Positions 44,728 to 58,070 of a stretch of 64,000 nt of DNA are shown here, in pieces. Numbering within the stretch: the stretch's first letter is position 1; each line of letters begins with the position of its first letter. The notes below the pieces were generated by a model. The model did not search any database and was not told where the DNA came from. It saw only the letters and a program-made list of their open reading frames with translations. Source of the DNA: Hedera helix (lineage: Eukaryota > Streptophyta > Magnoliopsida > Apiales > Araliaceae); contig OX359269.1 in assembly GCA_947179155.2 (NCBI GenBank), forward strand, positions 54,627,524 to 54,691,523. Direction: 5' to 3'. The translations under genes were made by a program, and so were the position numbers.

Positions 44728-45078
44728 TAGTAGTAGTTGTGTTCTAATTTCGTATGTAAATAGATGCAGTAAAACCCAACTTTTGTTTTATTAGAGGGTT
44801 AATATGTCACTAAATCCCAACTCTAGGAAGTTGTAGGATATGTCAGATCCCATCTTTTGTAGCTTCTCTGGGATAGAAGCATTTATAGCAGTATGCTTTT
44901 GATGTAAAGTGCTACGCACTACTGTTTTAGCATATAAATATAAATGCAGTCAAATTTATGTTATATGCGTGTTGAAATAATTACTTGTATGTTAGCTAAA
45001 CATTGCCTAAGATACAAAATAATGAAATGAAAAAGATGTAATAAGTATAATAATGTAAATTTTTGTTTATAACAGAAA

Positions 45079-48000
45079 ATGCCGCCACGTAGACAACCAC
45101 CAAGGAACCAGGGGGTAGAAGAGTCAGTTAACAACGACGCGGGGGGTCACAATGTAGACCCTATGCAAAACTTCGTCGACATGCTAGCTGAGGCAATGCA
45201 ACACAGACATCCTGTTGTAGCAAATCCACCACCACCACCACCAACTCAGTTGGCAAATTTCAAAGATTTTAAAGCGGTGGGACCGCCAGAGTTTAGGGGA
45301 ACGTCGGACCCGATAGAGGCCCAGTCTTGGATAAAGGAGATAGAGAAGGCGTTCGTTATCGCAAGAGTAGCTGAGGAGCAAAAGACAGTTTTTGCTACCT
45401 ACATGATGAAGGGCGAAGCCAATTTCTGGTGGGAAGCCAATCAGAATAGGGCTGGGGATGGTGTGGTGCCCTGGACGAAATTTAAGGAAATATTCGACGA
45501 GAATTATTTCCCGAAAAGTATGAAGAGTAGGATGGAGGTAAGGTTTCTAGAACTGAAACAGGAGAACATGTCGGTACCGGAGTACGCGGCAAAATTTAAT
45601 GAGCTGGCCAGGTTCGCTCCACATCAGGTAGACACGGAGGAACGCAAGGCCAGGAGGTTCGAGAATGGATTGAGACCTTGGATATTCAACAAGGTAGCAG
45701 TACTGCAGATTGACTCGTTCGCAACTTTGTTGGAGAAGTCAATCATTGCTGAAGGTGGAAGCGACGCGTTGACCAAGTTTAACCAGGAGAGAAACAAGAA
45801 GAAAAATGAAGGGGGAAGCAAGAACAGTAACAGTGGAGGCAATAATAATAATAACAGTAATAAGCGTAAATGGGACAACAACAGTAACGACAAGAGCTCG
45901 GGGAATCAACAAGGAAGTGTTCAGAAAAAGCCAGCATGCAATATATGTGGGAAGAACCACTTCGGGGAGTGCAGGAAAGGGAAGAATACATGTTACAATT
46001 GTGGTCAGGTGGGACATATTTCTCCAAATTGTCCCCTCCCAAAGAAAGGGAGATGCTTTTCTTGCGGAGCATCTGACCACCTGATAAAGGATTGCCCCAA
46101 GAAGAAGAATGACGGGGGTAGCGGCTACAAGGGCAATAACAGCAGATTGGCTATCGGGGGACCGGTACCACAGAACAAGCCGACAGCCCGGACGTTCAAC
46201 ATGACGGTACAGGATGCCGTGGGGTCAAAAGACGTGGTGTCAGGTATTATTCCGATCAATAATATAAATGCATATGTATTGTTTGATTCGGGTGCTACCT
46301 GTTCATTTGTGTCTGATGATTTCGCTAGACGATTAGAGTTGCCTAGGGACAAACTAGAAAACTCAATGAACATAGAAGTTGCTAATAAAGAAGTGATACC
46401 GGTAGAGTACATACATAGAAATTGTTGTGCTGAAATCAGGGGTCAGAAATTAAATGTGAATCTAATTCCAATACGTCTGGGGGAATTTGATGTAATACTT
46501 GGGATGGATTGGTTGTTTAACCACGGGGCGATAATTGATTGTCAGAAGAAGTGCATACACCTTAAGACACCAAATAAGTCTAAGGTCGTATTTTATGGCA
46601 GCAAATCGTCAAGACAGTCTTCTTGTCTGACGATGATGCAGGCCAAGAAATTATTGAAGAAAGGTTGTGTAGGGTATTTGGCTCATGTGGTTGACACACA
46701 AGTGGTGAGTCCCGAGATGGAGCAAATACCAGTAGTTAGGGAGTTTACGGATGTTTTTCCAGATGTACTGCCGGGTTTACTGCCGGACAGGGAAATAGAA
46801 TTTGTGATTGATTTAGTACCGGGGACAGCACCGATATCGAAAGCACCATATAGGATGGCTCCGGTAGAACTAAAGGAATTGATGGTGCAATTGCAGGAGT
46901 TGCTAGACAATAAGTACATTCAGCCAAGTGTTTCTCCATGGGGAGCACCGGTGCTGTTTGTAAAGAAGAAGGATGGATCGATGAGATTGTGTATGGATTA
47001 TAGAGAGCTGAATAAGGTGACAATTAAGAACAAGTACCCGTTACCACGAATTGACGATCTTTTCGATCAATTGAAAGGGGCGAAGTACTTTTCAAAGATT
47101 GACTTAAGGACTGGTTATCATCAGTTGAAAGTCAGGAAGGAGGATATACCCAAGACGGCATTCAGAACTCGATATGGGCATTATGAGTTTCTGGTGATGT
47201 CGTTTGGACTAACGAATGCGCCAGCCGCATTTATGGACATGATGAACAGAATATTCAAGCAATACTTGGATAAATTTGTAGTCGTGTTCATTGACGATAT
47301 TTTGGTGTATTCTAAAACGGAGGAAGAGCATGCTGAACACCTAAGATTGGTGTTGGAGATTTTACGGAAGGAGCGGTTGTACGCTAAGTTTTCAAAGTGT
47401 GAATTCTGGTTGGAAAGAGTTCAATTTTTAGGTCATGTTATTGACAAGGAGGGAGTTTCGGTTGATCCGGCGAAGGTTGAATCGGTAATGAATTGGGAAC
47501 AACCAAGGACGCCGACAGAAGTAAGAAGTTTCTTAGGGTTAGCGGGTTACTATCGGAGATTCATTCAAGACTTCTCAAAGATAGCAACACCGTTGACCAA
47601 CTTAACAAGAAAGACGGTAAAATACGTGTGGACGGAGAAGTGTGAGGAAAGTTTTCAAGAGTTAAAGAAAAGACTTAGTGAAGCACCTGTATTGACCTTA
47701 CCAGACGATACAGGAGGTTTTACGGTCTACAGTGATGCATCGCACAAGGGGCTTGGCTGTGTGCTTATGCAAAACGGCAAAGTCGTTGCGTATGCGTCCA
47801 GACAATTAAAAGATTATGAGAAGGGATATCTTACCCACGACTTGGAATTGGCAGCGGTAGTGTTTGCCCTTAAAATTTGGAGACATTATCTGTACGGAGA
47901 AAAATGTGAGATATTCACAGACCATAAGAGTCTGAAGTATATCTTCACACAGAAGGAGTTGAATATGAGGCAACGGAGATGGTTGGAATTGATCAAAGAT

Positions 48001-49611
48001 TATGATTGTGAAATTCTATATCATCCCGGCAAGGCCAACGTAGTAGCGGATGCTCTGAGTAGAAAGAGCAGGGAGAAATTGTTCATATTGACAGATCAAG
48101 AACAATTGGTTCAAGAGATGGCTCGAATAGAGTTGGAAGTGAGAAGTCCAAACGAGTCAATAGAAGTCGAGGTGAGCCCCACCTTGTTAGATAGGGTGAA
48201 AGAGGCTCAAGACAAAGATGAGGAATGTGACAGAATCCGGGAGAGGATGACCGATGGAGAAGAGGTCAAGTTTAAAATTGATAGCATGGGATTGCTGAGA
48301 TTTGAAAATCGTGTTTGGGTACCGCTAGTGCCTGAACTACGAGAAGAGATTTTGCAAGAGGCCCACAGTACGAGATACTCGATACATCCGGGGAGTACGA
48401 AGATGTATCAAGATCTACGTCAGCATTTTTGGTGGCCGAATTTAAAGAGGGAGGTTGCAGAATGTGTCAGCCGATGCCTAACTTGTCAAAGGGTAAAGGC
48501 CGAACATCAGAGACCAAGTGGATTGTTACAGCCGTTAGAAATTCCTGAGTGGAAATGGGAGCATATCACAATGGATTTTGTGGTAGGACTTCCAGCAACA
48601 CAGAAGGGATATGACGCAATTTGGGTGATTGTGGATCGGCTAACAAAGTCAGCGCACTTTTTGCCGATCAAGATTAGGTTCAGTTTGGATCAGTTGGCCA
48701 AATTGTACATCAAAGAGATAGTTTCAAGACATGGGGTGCCGGTATCGATTGTGTCAGACAGAGATCCGCGCTTCACGTCAAAATTTTGGAGAAGTCTTCA
48801 GGAGAGATTGGGGACACAGTTGAGAATGAGTACAGCGTATCATCCGCAGACCGATGGGCAAAGTGAGAGAACAATTCAAACATTGGAAGATATGCTCAGG
48901 GCCTGCGTGATGGATTTCAAGGGCAGTTGGGAAATCCATCTACCACTAGTTGAGTTTGCATACAACAACAGTTATCATGCGAGCATAGGTATGCCGCCTT
49001 ACGAAGCTTTATATGGCAGAAAATGCAGAACACCTCTATGTTGGGATGAGGTAGGAGAACGCCGACTGTTGGGGCCAGAATTGGTTCAACAGACGGTAGA
49101 AATTATCAAGGTAATAAGAGCTCGGCTAGTAGCAGCTCAAGACCGTCAAAAGAAATACGCCGATTTACATCGACAGAAACGAGACTTCGAGGTGGGGAGT
49201 TTTGTGTTCATTAAGGTATCTCCCTGGAAAGGGAAGATCAGGTTTGGAAAGAAGGGGAAATTGAGTCCAAGGTTCATAGGACCGTTCGAAATATTGAGAA
49301 GAGTGGGTGAAGTAGCATACGAGGTAGCTTTACCTCCTGAATTGGAACATATTCACAATGTGTTTCATGTGTCGGTATTGCGGCCATACAAACCAGACTA
49401 CAAGCACGTTATCTCGTATGAGCCAATTCAAGTCGGGAAGGACTTATCATATGAAGAAGTTCCTGTTCAGATACTCGATAGGAAGGAACAGAAACTGAGA
49501 AATAAGATAATTCATTCTGTCAAAGTACTTTGGAGGAATCACGCCATTGAAGAATCTACGTGGGAATTAGAGGAGGAAATGAGGACAAATTACCCGTTTT
49601 TATTTGAGTAA
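45079..49611 (+). CDS. Gag-Pol polyprotein with chromodomain
   Basis: 1,510 residues in one frame without stop. The gag capsid region is at about 60-230 ([23 protein letters not shown]), then a Ser/Asn-rich linker. Three Cys/His knuckles follow (287-298; [14 protein letters not shown] at 305-318; 326-339), the middle one canonical CCHC. Protease D-S-G is at 403-405. Reverse transcriptase is at about 600-775 with FIDD (Asp739/740). RNase H begins at VYSDAS (Asp886). The integrase zinc finger starts at His1096, and its catalytic triad is Asp1166, Asp1227, Glu1263 (exact DD35E). A chromodomain lies at about 1455-1508 ([10 protein letters not shown]). It covers the full set of functions for particle assembly, reverse transcription and integration, and chromodomains bias integration to heterochromatin. 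All key residues are present, so the copy looks functional. AACAG directly before the ATG context resembles a splice acceptor. Confidence 0.97.
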   Translation: MPPRRQPPRNQGVEESVNNDAGGHNVDPMQNFVDMLAEAMQHRHPVVANPPPPPPTQLANFKDFKAVGPPEFRGTSDPIEAQSWIKEIEKAFVIARVAEEQKTVFATYMMKGEANFWWEANQNRAGDGVVPWTKFKEIFDENYFPKSMKSRMEVRFLELKQENMSVPEYAAKFNELARFAPHQVDTEERKARRFENGLRPWIFNKVAVLQIDSFATLLEKSIIAEGGSDALTKFNQERNKKKNEGGSKNSNSGGNNNNNSNKRKWDNNSNDKSSGNQQGSVQKKPACNICGKNHFGECRKGKNTCYNCGQVGHISPNCPLPKKGRCFSCGASDHLIKDCPKKKNDGGSGYKGNNSRLAIGGPVPQNKPTARTFNMTVQDAVGSKDVVSGIIPINNINAYVLFDSGATCSFVSDDFARRLELPRDKLENSMNIEVANKEVIPVEYIHRNCCAEIRGQKLNVNLIPIRLGEFDVILGMDWLFNHGAIIDCQKKCIHLKTPNKSKVVFYGSKSSRQSSCLTMMQAKKLLKKGCVGYLAHVVDTQVVSPEMEQIPVVREFTDVFPDVLPGLLPDREIEFVIDLVPGTAPISKAPYRMAPVELKELMVQLQELLDNKYIQPSVSPWGAPVLFVKKKDGSMRLCMDYRELNKVTIKNKYPLPRIDDLFDQLKGAKYFSKIDLRTGYHQLKVRKEDIPKTAFRTRYGHYEFLVMSFGLTNAPAAFMDMMNRIFKQYLDKFVVVFIDDILVYSKTEEEHAEHLRLVLEILRKERLYAKFSKCEFWLERVQFLGHVIDKEGVSVDPAKVESVMNWEQPRTPTEVRSFLGLAGYYRRFIQDFSKIATPLTNLTRKTVKYVWTEKCEESFQELKKRLSEAPVLTLPDDTGGFTVYSDASHKGLGCVLMQNGKVVAYASRQLKDYEKGYLTHDLELAAVVFALKIWRHYLYGEKCEIFTDHKSLKYIFTQKELNMRQRRWLELIKDYDCEILYHPGKANVVADALSRKSREKLFILTDQEQLVQEMARIELEVRSPNESIEVEVSPTLLDRVKEAQDKDEECDRIRERMTDGEEVKFKIDSMGLLRFENRVWVPLVPELREEILQEAHSTRYSIHPGSTKMYQDLRQHFWWPNLKREVAECVSRCLTCQRVKAEHQRPSGLLQPLEIPEWKWEHITMDFVVGLPATQKGYDAIWVIVDRLTKSAHFLPIKIRFSLDQLAKLYIKEIVSRHGVPVSIVSDRDPRFTSKFWRSLQERLGTQLRMSTAYHPQTDGQSERTIQTLEDMLRACVMDFKGSWEIHLPLVEFAYNNSYHASIGMPPYEALYGRKCRTPLCWDEVGERRLLGPELVQQTVEIIKVIRARLVAAQDRQKKYADLHRQKRDFEVGSFVFIKVSPWKGKIRFGKKGKLSPRFIGPFEILRRVGEVAYEVALPPELEHIHNVFHVSVLRPYKPDYKHVISYEPIQVGKDLSYEEVPVQILDRKEQKLRNKIIHSVKVLWRNHAIEESTWELEEEMRTNYPFLFE

Positions 49612-49646
49612 CCTTATTTTTACAATTCCGAGGACGGAATTTTTAT

Positions 49647-49659
49647 AAGGAGGGGAGAA
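49647..49659 (+). other. Polypurine tract
   Basis: AAGGAGGGGAGAA immediately before the 3' LTR, the primer for plus-strand DNA synthesis. Confidence 0.9.
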
Positions 49660-52600
49660 TGTAATGTCCTAGAATTTCCACATCTTTATTAATTAAATTA
49701 TTAATTTAATTTCCAACGAGTTATTTTTCGAGATTATTTAAATCTTTTTTATGTGATTAATTAATTATGTGATTAAATAATTATGTAATTAATTACTAAA
49801 ATTAATTAAAGGGGGTCACTAATATGTTATTAAATTAGTGAACAAACCCTAAAGTTTTAATATCAAATTAATTGATAAGTTTCCTATTAATTAAATATTC
49901 AATTAAATTGAATATAATGAGTGAATTAAATATAATAAATTAATTACTATGATTATTAATTAATGTAAATAATGTGAAATATTAATAATAATATTTATTA
50001 GTCCATTTAGTAATTTAATACTAATGGGTTAGAATATTTAATTATTTATTCAATTTAATTATTTATTTAATCATGGATTGAATAATTAATGTTTAAATTA
50101 TTAAATTAGCCCAACATGGGTCAATTAGTAGCCCAAATGTAGAATAATAAAATTTGACAATTTAGTAGCCCAAACAATTTAATAGAAGCCCAATTGGTAT
50201 TTTAAATTAAAGCCCAATGATTGGCCCACTTGAAAAATACTTAATTAAGCTATTATTTATTTAAAAGGTAAATGTGACAATGAAATTGGGACTAAGGAAA
50301 AGAGGATCAGCCGACCAAGCATGCTTGAAGGAGAGAGAAAATGAATTTTTGTTTTATTTTCTTTTATTTTTCATTTAATTAAAGGTTGCTTGTTTTGATT
50401 TTTGGGAAAGTCTTTTCCCACAAAATCCTCACCAACTTAGTATGGGCTAGCTTCCTTGTGTAAGTTTCATTGTTATCTCATGATGGCAATTTTCATAGAT
50501 ATAGATTTTATATCTCTCCAAATTGTAAGTATACTTACAATTTAGGAGTTTGTATTGGTCATTTCTTTTTCTTCCATTTTGCAAGCTAGAGAGCATTTGA
50601 GAGTGAGAAAATAGTGAGAGCAAAAATACTAAGAGAAGAGGAGGAGTCTTGGTTCATGTCATCTTCCTTAATCACCTATTTTGGAAGAAAAAGGAAGATA
50701 GCCATTAAATCAAGGTAATGGTTATTTTAAATAAAGTTTTGTTTTTAAATTAAATAAATCATCATGTTAGTATAAATATGTTAATATGGTTATTAATGTG
50801 TAGTTGTAATATTTATGCCATGCTTGAGTTTATTATGTTTGATTTGTATTTTGGTATATTTATATGCTAAAATATGTATTTAATAGTGTATAATCAAGTC
50901 TTGAAATATATGACCAAAAATATTTTTGTAAAACTTAGATTTGATGTTCTAATATTATAGAACATTAAATCATGAGAAAAACAAAGTTTGAATCACTCAA
51001 AATGGAGTTATACACAAAAAGTTATGATTTGTGGTAGTTTATGTGATGTAAAAATTTTTATAAAAAAATAATGATATTAAATCATGAAAAATTAATTTTT
51101 CATGTTATAAATTAATATAAGGTGATTGGTAATTTTTTTGGATTTTTATTCAAGAGTTAAAGATTTATTGAAGGTATAATTTTAATTAAAGTGTGTATAG
51201 CCGGAACTGTTCACATTCTGCTTGGAAGAAAATTTTTAACACTGGCCGCGCAATGCGCGAGGTACTGTTCACCGAGGACGCGGTGCCAAACGACGTCGTT
51301 TGGCGTCCGTAGAAAAATTCACTCCGCGCGTACGCGCGGAAGCCGTTTCCGGCTTTTCCAAAACGGCGTCGTTTTGACATGTAAAACTGAAACGCGCGCC
51401 ATGCGCGGTAATAAATTTTCGGCGAAATTACGATTCTGCCCCTCCGTGTTTTTCTTGGCAGAATTACCATTCTGCCCTCGGTCCGGTTTTTCAACTTATT
51501 TACGAAAATGCCATTCGGGTTAATTTTAATTAATTTAAATATTTAAAAATTAATTTAAAATTATAACAAAAATAATAATAATACAAAAATAATATTGGGG
51601 AGGATATTTTTCATAAAGTTTAATATTTAAATATTTTAAATATTAATCTAGTTAGCTAAACCATGGTTAGGTTAAATAAATTTATTATTTATTTATTATT
51701 TTAAATGTTAATAATAAATAAAGATGATAAATTAGCAATTATTATTTAATGCCTATTAAATCATATTTAAAGAGAGATAAAATTTATAAATTAATTATTT
51801 ATTATTTAAATATTATTAAATAATAAATAAAGATAATTAAGTAATTAATTATTATTTAATTAACATTAAATAACGATTAATGGAAATTAAGTTATTAGAG
51901 TAATAATTTATTATTTAATTTAAATAATAAATAAGAATGATTTGATTATTATTTAACCTTAAATATTAATTAAAATTAATTAAATAATTAATTATTATTT
52001 AATTGACATTAAATAATAATTAAAGAGGATTAAGATTAGTAAACTATTATTTAATTTCCTTAATTAAATAATAAGTAAGTTTAATTACTTGGTTAATTAT
52101 TGGTTGATTAACATTAAATTAAAGAAGGTTAAAACTAAGTTATAATTATTTATTATTTAATTATAATTAAATAATAAGTAAGTACAATTAGTTATTATTT
52201 ATTTTAAATAATAACTAGAGTTAATTAATTAATTTCTATTTAATCAATATTAAATAGTAATTAAATAGAGATTAAGTTAATAAAATAAATTGAATTTAAT
52301 TATGATTTAATTAAACAATTGTAATAAGTTGTTTAAGGGTTTAATAAGTGTCCAACACTTAAGAAAAATATTTTCTAACTTATTAAATTATTAACCTAAA
52401 ATGATTAAGTGTCTATAAGGTTAATAATATTGTTTTGACTAATGTAATTTATGTGTTAGTACTTATGTGGTAAATAAGTTCATTATTAAGCGTATAGTTA
52501 TGCAAATACGCCGTACTAATTATTAGACCGACTTTATTAATGTTAGGTCTTTCAAAGCAAGTTAGTTAAAGCTAGACAATTATTGTAGCTGAGCAAACAG

Positions 52601-53561
52601 GCAAGTTCTCTAACCCTACTCAATTATTATCGTTGAACAAGTTTCCATACTTGTATTTATTGTTAAAGCTTGAAGTGGTTTAATTATTTAAAATTATTCC
52701 ACATCCATATTGTTTATAAAATCGCACTTAGTGCATTTGAAGCTTGTTAGTTCTTGATTCATGAACTGTATTAAAAATGTCTGAAGCTAATAGTTCAGCT
52801 AGACATTGCGTTTCTAAATTCAATAACTTGAATACTTTTAAAAGCTTATCCAAACCATTGTTGGGTGCGGATTTTCTTATATTAAGTCTGAGAATTGAAC
52901 AACCCTAAATTAGGGGATTTTGTGTCGGGAAACCGACTTTGGGCGCCAGTGACTAAATGAAATGCATATACAGCGGGTTGAATAGGCTGATCCCCTTGAA
53001 AACCAAACAACTCAAAGGGTCAGAGGAAACTCTATTATACCCTAGTTAGTTCAGGGTCCTTAGAGACCACTCAGCATTTTAAGATTCAAATATTCTGTTT
53101 ATTAAAATTTGAATCCTGTTTCATTCACAATTGTTATATCTATTGTTGAACCATTGATGATCTTTCCCATTCATTCATGATATATTAAATCTATATGATT
53201 GTTATAAACTTGCTGAGCAAACTAGTTGCTCATTCTTGCTATATCATGAACCATTTTTCAGATAATCCTGATTGCTCCAGGAAGGATAAGGGAAAAGGAA
53301 AGGCCAAAGCTTAAGTAGCTTATGCATGCTAGTTATATCTTTATTTATGTATTTACGGTTGTTAAACCTTTTGTAATTTCTTATGATAGGAACTGTTTTT
53401 ATGTTAAGGTTGATAGACCCTGGTATTGTAACCTTTTGAAGGGAACCAATATGTATTATTCCGCGATATTTAAATGCAATGTATGTATTTAATTGTTAGT
53501 AATGTGTTGAATAGTGAGAACCAAACCCGAGGTTATGGAACCCGGATTTGGGGTCGTCACA
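49660..53561 (+). repeat. 3' LTR
   Basis: Same length as the 5' LTR (3,902 bp, constant offset 9,936) and identical in every stretch compared, including the CG-rich island and its two chance ORFs. Ends GTCGTCACA followed by the target duplication ATAAC. Confidence 0.96.
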
Positions 53562-53865
53562 ATAACTAGTTTATTACTTACTCTTTTTTATAAATGGTTG
53601 ATTTTGTTATTCTTTTTTCATATAAATATTTATGTTTTATTGTTAATAAATATAAATGACATAAAATTATAAAAATTGATATTATAATTTTATTTTATTA
53701 TAATATTATTAAATTAATAAAATTTTATTTATAAAATAAATAATTAATATTTATAAATTGTGCAAATGGAAACAAACCACCAACGTCGTCGTTTCGTATA
53801 AATTTGTATTTTGTACTCAAAAGTCATAATTTTCCAGGCAGTAAAATTAAAATACAGCAATTACG

Positions 53866-56800
53866 GGGGGTGTATTCAATTAAGATTTTTAAAAAATTTT
53901 AAAGATTCTTTTTAAGTGGCAGATTTTTGTAAAGTTCGTTGACTTTGAATGACTTTAAAGACTTTTAAAGACTTCATGAAATAAGTGACATATTTTTATA
54001 AACTTTTTACTAAAAACTTTGATAGACTTTTATATACTTTTAATGTATCTTGTAGCTTACATTATTAAGCATTTTGTTGAAGAGGTCGGATAATATACTT
54101 TGAAGAAAACTATAGAAATGATGAACTAGATAGATTGGTTTGGTCTGGAAGCATCCTCATCTTTACACATTTGACATAATAGAGTATCACATAACCCAAT
54201 GATCACAAATGGATAAAAAATTAAGGGAATAATTGATTTAGAGAAAATTACACACTGCCCTATAATGAAAAAAGTTTATAAACTACATAGAACTTTAAAA
54301 TTTTCTATTGTTTTTTTATTGCTAGTACCTAAATATTGTAATTACAATTTTAACTCAACAACATAAAATGACATTCGCAACCAAATGAAATGAAAGATTA
54401 TTCATGAAAAATCTCCATATAAACAGTTGCTAAAATGCGAACAATTCTATTAGTCAGTTTACTTAGTATATCATTATTTATCAAAAAATTTATAGAAGGC
54501 ATTTTCAAATCACCAGTATAAATGACACTCAAATATATATTAAATCAACACTAACATGTAAGCTAACAAAACTGATGAGGATGAACTATGCTATATTTTT
54601 ATTCCCCAAATGCTGAGTTTTTGCAATTATTTTGTGCTTAAATGTATTAATATTTATTTTAAATTGGTTTTGATATATTTTGTGAGTTTTCAATTAATTT
54701 ATATTATTTAATGTTATTTTATACTATTTTTATTTGATAGTTTTTAAGTATTTTTATTATTTTAGAAAAATTATTTATTATTATATGTTTTTATTAATTT
54801 TATTTTGTATTATTTTCATTTTCTCCTTTTCTTAAATATTTGAAAGTTTTTGGACATGAGGTAATACTTTGGAAGACTTTGAATATGAATAAATATTGTT
54901 TTAAAGTCTATCTGTAATGACCACAAATTTCATTAGTCATTGTAAATATACTTAATAAATATTTAGCAATGAATTTAAACTTTTCGCATTAATTAATTGT
55001 GCATTAGATAATTAAATAAATGTACTTATGTGCTTGTATATTTATTTAAAGGATTAAAACAAAGTGTATAATTAATTAAAGCAAATCTAATTTGATTATA
55101 TTATAAATCCAAATAAGTTGATAAACTAGGTTAAAGATATTAACCTAGTAGCTCATGTAATTAATTTGATTACTAGCCCATGTAATTAATTAAACAAGCT
55201 CAATGCTTGATTTAATTAAATATAACCTAGACTATTTAATATAAGCCCAATGTGTTATTTAAATTGAGCCCAAACAATTTGATTGAATGAGCCCAATAGA
55301 AGTTATTCCCAAGCCCAATGTAAAGTCCAATACAAGTCAAAACTTTGGTCAATATATATATATATATATAGATGTATATATGCACATTTTAGCATTAAAA
55401 ATACAGGAAAAATTGCTTGAAAAATCCATTTTGCTGAATTTTTGGAGGGGCCCACTTGGATTGTTTGATTTCCTAGATTGCTTCTAATTCACTCTATGAC
55501 AAGGTTGGTCAACCACCCTAGTCAATCACCTAGTCATTCCATGCAATAGTAAGCTAGATTAAGCTCTAAATTCACCAACATTGGTGAATTAAGAGAGCTA
55601 ATGTAGGATTAACATTTGGCTATAAATAAGACATTCCACAACCTTGGTGATGTTGGTTAGTTCATTTGAAGCTTTGCTAGAAAGAAAAAAATAGAGAGCA
55701 TTTGAGAGAAAAAGAAATAAACAGTTGAGAGAAAAAGCTAGAGGTTGTGCTTGGTGAAGGTCCACTAACTACACAACATACTTTGGTAGGAGGAGAAGAA
55801 GAGCATCCAAGACCTTAAGGTTTAAAAGTGTTCTATCTCTTCTTAAATTTCATTTTTGTAGTCTAGAATGATTTTGAACGGTTAAAATCTATTTTTAACC
55901 GATCAAAACTCATTTTGATAGTCTAGAAGTATTTAACTATGTTATATATGTATATTCCTAACTTGTTATGTTTATATCATGATTTAGTAGGTGTGGTGTA
56001 CATATAAATGGAAGAAAACGCTATAGAAAGTTTTACCGGTAAAACCCTAAGTAGCTATGTACTATATTTTGTGTCATTTCAAAATGTACAAGTTAAATAC
56101 TTGATTTATATGGCTAGAAAGTTTTATGAGTAAGTTATAAAGCCAACACAACTTGAATCTCACAAAAATATGGAATAACAAAGAAATGATGGCTTTTACC
56201 GCAAATGATGTTGATTTTAAAACCCTAGGTTGCCTTTAGAGCCATTTTGAGTCTAGTTACGTTTGGAATTTGGATTTGTGTTCTAAAGAGAAATTGTAGA
56301 GGGGGAAATTCTGATGAGAATGGACTCAAGAATCACCCCAAAATATTTTCGTATGAAGAAGTTATGGTTGTTGGAGGGTCGAGCAATCAAACAGTTGACT
56401 TTCGGACAAAACGGCTGACGCAGCCGCGTCAGGACTGACGCAGCCGCGTCAGAACAATCTGCTAAGCAGAGTTTTGGTGCTTCGGGTCGGGTCGGGTCGG
56501 GTCGGTCCGGGTCGAGTTTTCTTTGAAAAATTAAGTTGAAATAAGTGTAAAATGAATATATTTGGGTATTAAACAAATTTATATGGAGTCTATTTGTAAA
56601 TCAATGTTATCTATATGTTTAAATTAAATACTAAGGTTAAACCAATTTAAAAGTTAACTTTTGGTATTATTTAAAGAGTATTAAAATATTACTACATGGT
56701 TAATAATATTAATAAGTAATTAAATATTATGAAATGATTGATAATATTAGTAAGAGATTAAAATATTATTAAATGAGTAATAACATTAATAAGTCAATAA

Positions 56801-58070
56801 AATATTATTAAATAAATAATAATATTAGTAAATGAATAAAATATTATTTAATGATTAATAATATTAGATATTTGACAGACCTTTGAGCAATTCAATTATT
56901 GTTGAGCAAGTATCTACACTCGTAGATATTTGACAGACCTTTAAGTGAATTAATTATCGAAAATTACTTCACATCGTTATTGATTATTGTATTCACATAT
57001 AGTGCTTTTGCAAACTATTTAACAACGTCTAAGCTAATTGTTTCGGCTAGACAAATGCATGTTAAATTCATTTAGTTGAATATTATAAAAGCTTATCCAA
57101 ACCATTGGCTGGTGCGGATTCTTACAGTAAGACTGAGATAGAACAACCCTAGTTAAAGGGGATTTTTATTTGTCGGAGACCCGACAGCGCGCAAGAAAAC
57201 TAAATGTGATGCATATACATAGGACATGCGAGGACTGATCCCCTCAAGTGTCCCGTTATTTTAACAAGGAGTCAGACATTGTATGTCTGTTATACCTTAG
57301 TAGCAGTTCATGGTCATTAAAAACCACTCAGCAGTAAATAGTCAATTCCTTCTTTTATTGAACATTGATTATTGTTATCTTTCACAATTGCTATTGTTGA
57401 AACCTTGAAGTTATTTCCCTTCATCATGATATATCGTATGATTGTTGTTTATAAACTTGCTGAGCCATTTAGTTGCTCATTCTTGCTATATCATGACTAT
57501 ATTTCAGCCATTCCCGAAAGCTCTAAATCGGACAAAGGCAAGGGGAAAGCGAATGTTTAGTTTTAGTAATTACTGTTATATTACTGTTATGTAATTACTG
57601 TTGTAAATCTTTTGTATTTCCCTTAAGATATGTAATGTTAAGATTAAGGTAATAGACCTTGGGAAGTGTAGCCTTTTGATTAAGGAACCTTTTGTATTAT
57701 TCCGCAAAGTTTGAATACAATTTATGTATTTCATAATTGTTAAGTATTGTACGGTGAGAACCAAACCTGAGGTTAAAGAACCCGGATTTGGGGTCGTCAC
57801 ACTATCAAATCTCACAATTTGATAGAAATCTTTAAAATCTATGACTCCATTTAATAGAAATCTTTAAAATTTATGATTTTTTGAATACTGAAATACTTTT
57901 ATAGATTTTATAAAAATCTGAATTCAATACCACATAACTTTTAAAAATATTAAAAAAATTGTAATTAAATACTATTAAACTTTTATAAACTCTTTAAATA
58001 TGTTCATCGAATACAACTAAAATTTTAAAGTATTTAGAAATGCTTACAAATCATAGTAGAATACACCCCC
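53866..58070. mobile_element. Terminal-inverted-repeat DNA element carrying a nested solo LTR
   Basis: The left end is GGGGGTGTATTCAATTAAGA and the right end is TAGAATACACCCCC, inverted. The sequence inside both ends is rich in TTTAAAGA/TCTTTAAA motifs (RATTTTTAAAR type). Removing the solo LTR (54913-57801) and one 5-bp duplication leaves an element of about 1.3 kb without coding capacity. TAC occurs just outside both ends, but the target duplication is not certain, so the superfamily is left open. The GGGGGTGTATTCAATT end is a common plant non-autonomous family signature. Confidence 0.65.
54913..57801 (+). mobile_element. Solo LTR of a related chromovirus family, 2.9 kb
   Basis: Begins TGTAATGACCAC and ends GGATTTGGGGTCGTCACA, matching both ends of the complete element's LTR. 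It is flanked by CTATC at 54908-54912 and 57802-57806. Homology to the intact LTR is clear in the last ~800 bp (AAGCTTATCCAAACCATTG, TGATCCCCT, GGGAAAGCGAA) but diverged elsewhere, so it is a different family. A TATA box TATAAATA lies at 55621-55628 with a G/A-rich leader after it. A CG-rich segment at about 56406-56520 has two copies of CTGACGCAGCCGCGTCA and a GGGTC array. No internal region or second LTR: formed by LTR-LTR recombination. Confidence 0.92.

Larger units (their letters stand above)
39724..53561 (+). mobile_element. Complete Ty3/Gypsy chromovirus (Tekay-like), 13.8 kb
   Basis: The element has two 3,902-bp LTRs (TG...CA), a tRNA-Met primer site, an accessory ORF, gag-pol with chromodomain and a polypurine tract. 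The 5-bp target duplication ATAAC is at 39719-39723 and 53562-53566. Domain order protease, RT, RNase H, integrase, chromodomain defines a plant chromovirus; the gag start (MPPRR...), the long LTRs and the C-terminal chromodomain fit the Tekay/Del clade. The LTRs have identical length and look identical wherever I compared them, and all ORFs are open, so insertion is recent and the copy may be competent. It is oriented plus and lies between the TCX and golgin genes. Confidence 0.96.

Noticed and set aside
45184..47023. Several minus-strand ORFs within gag-pol
   Set aside because: Shadows of the 1,510-residue polyprotein on the plus strand.
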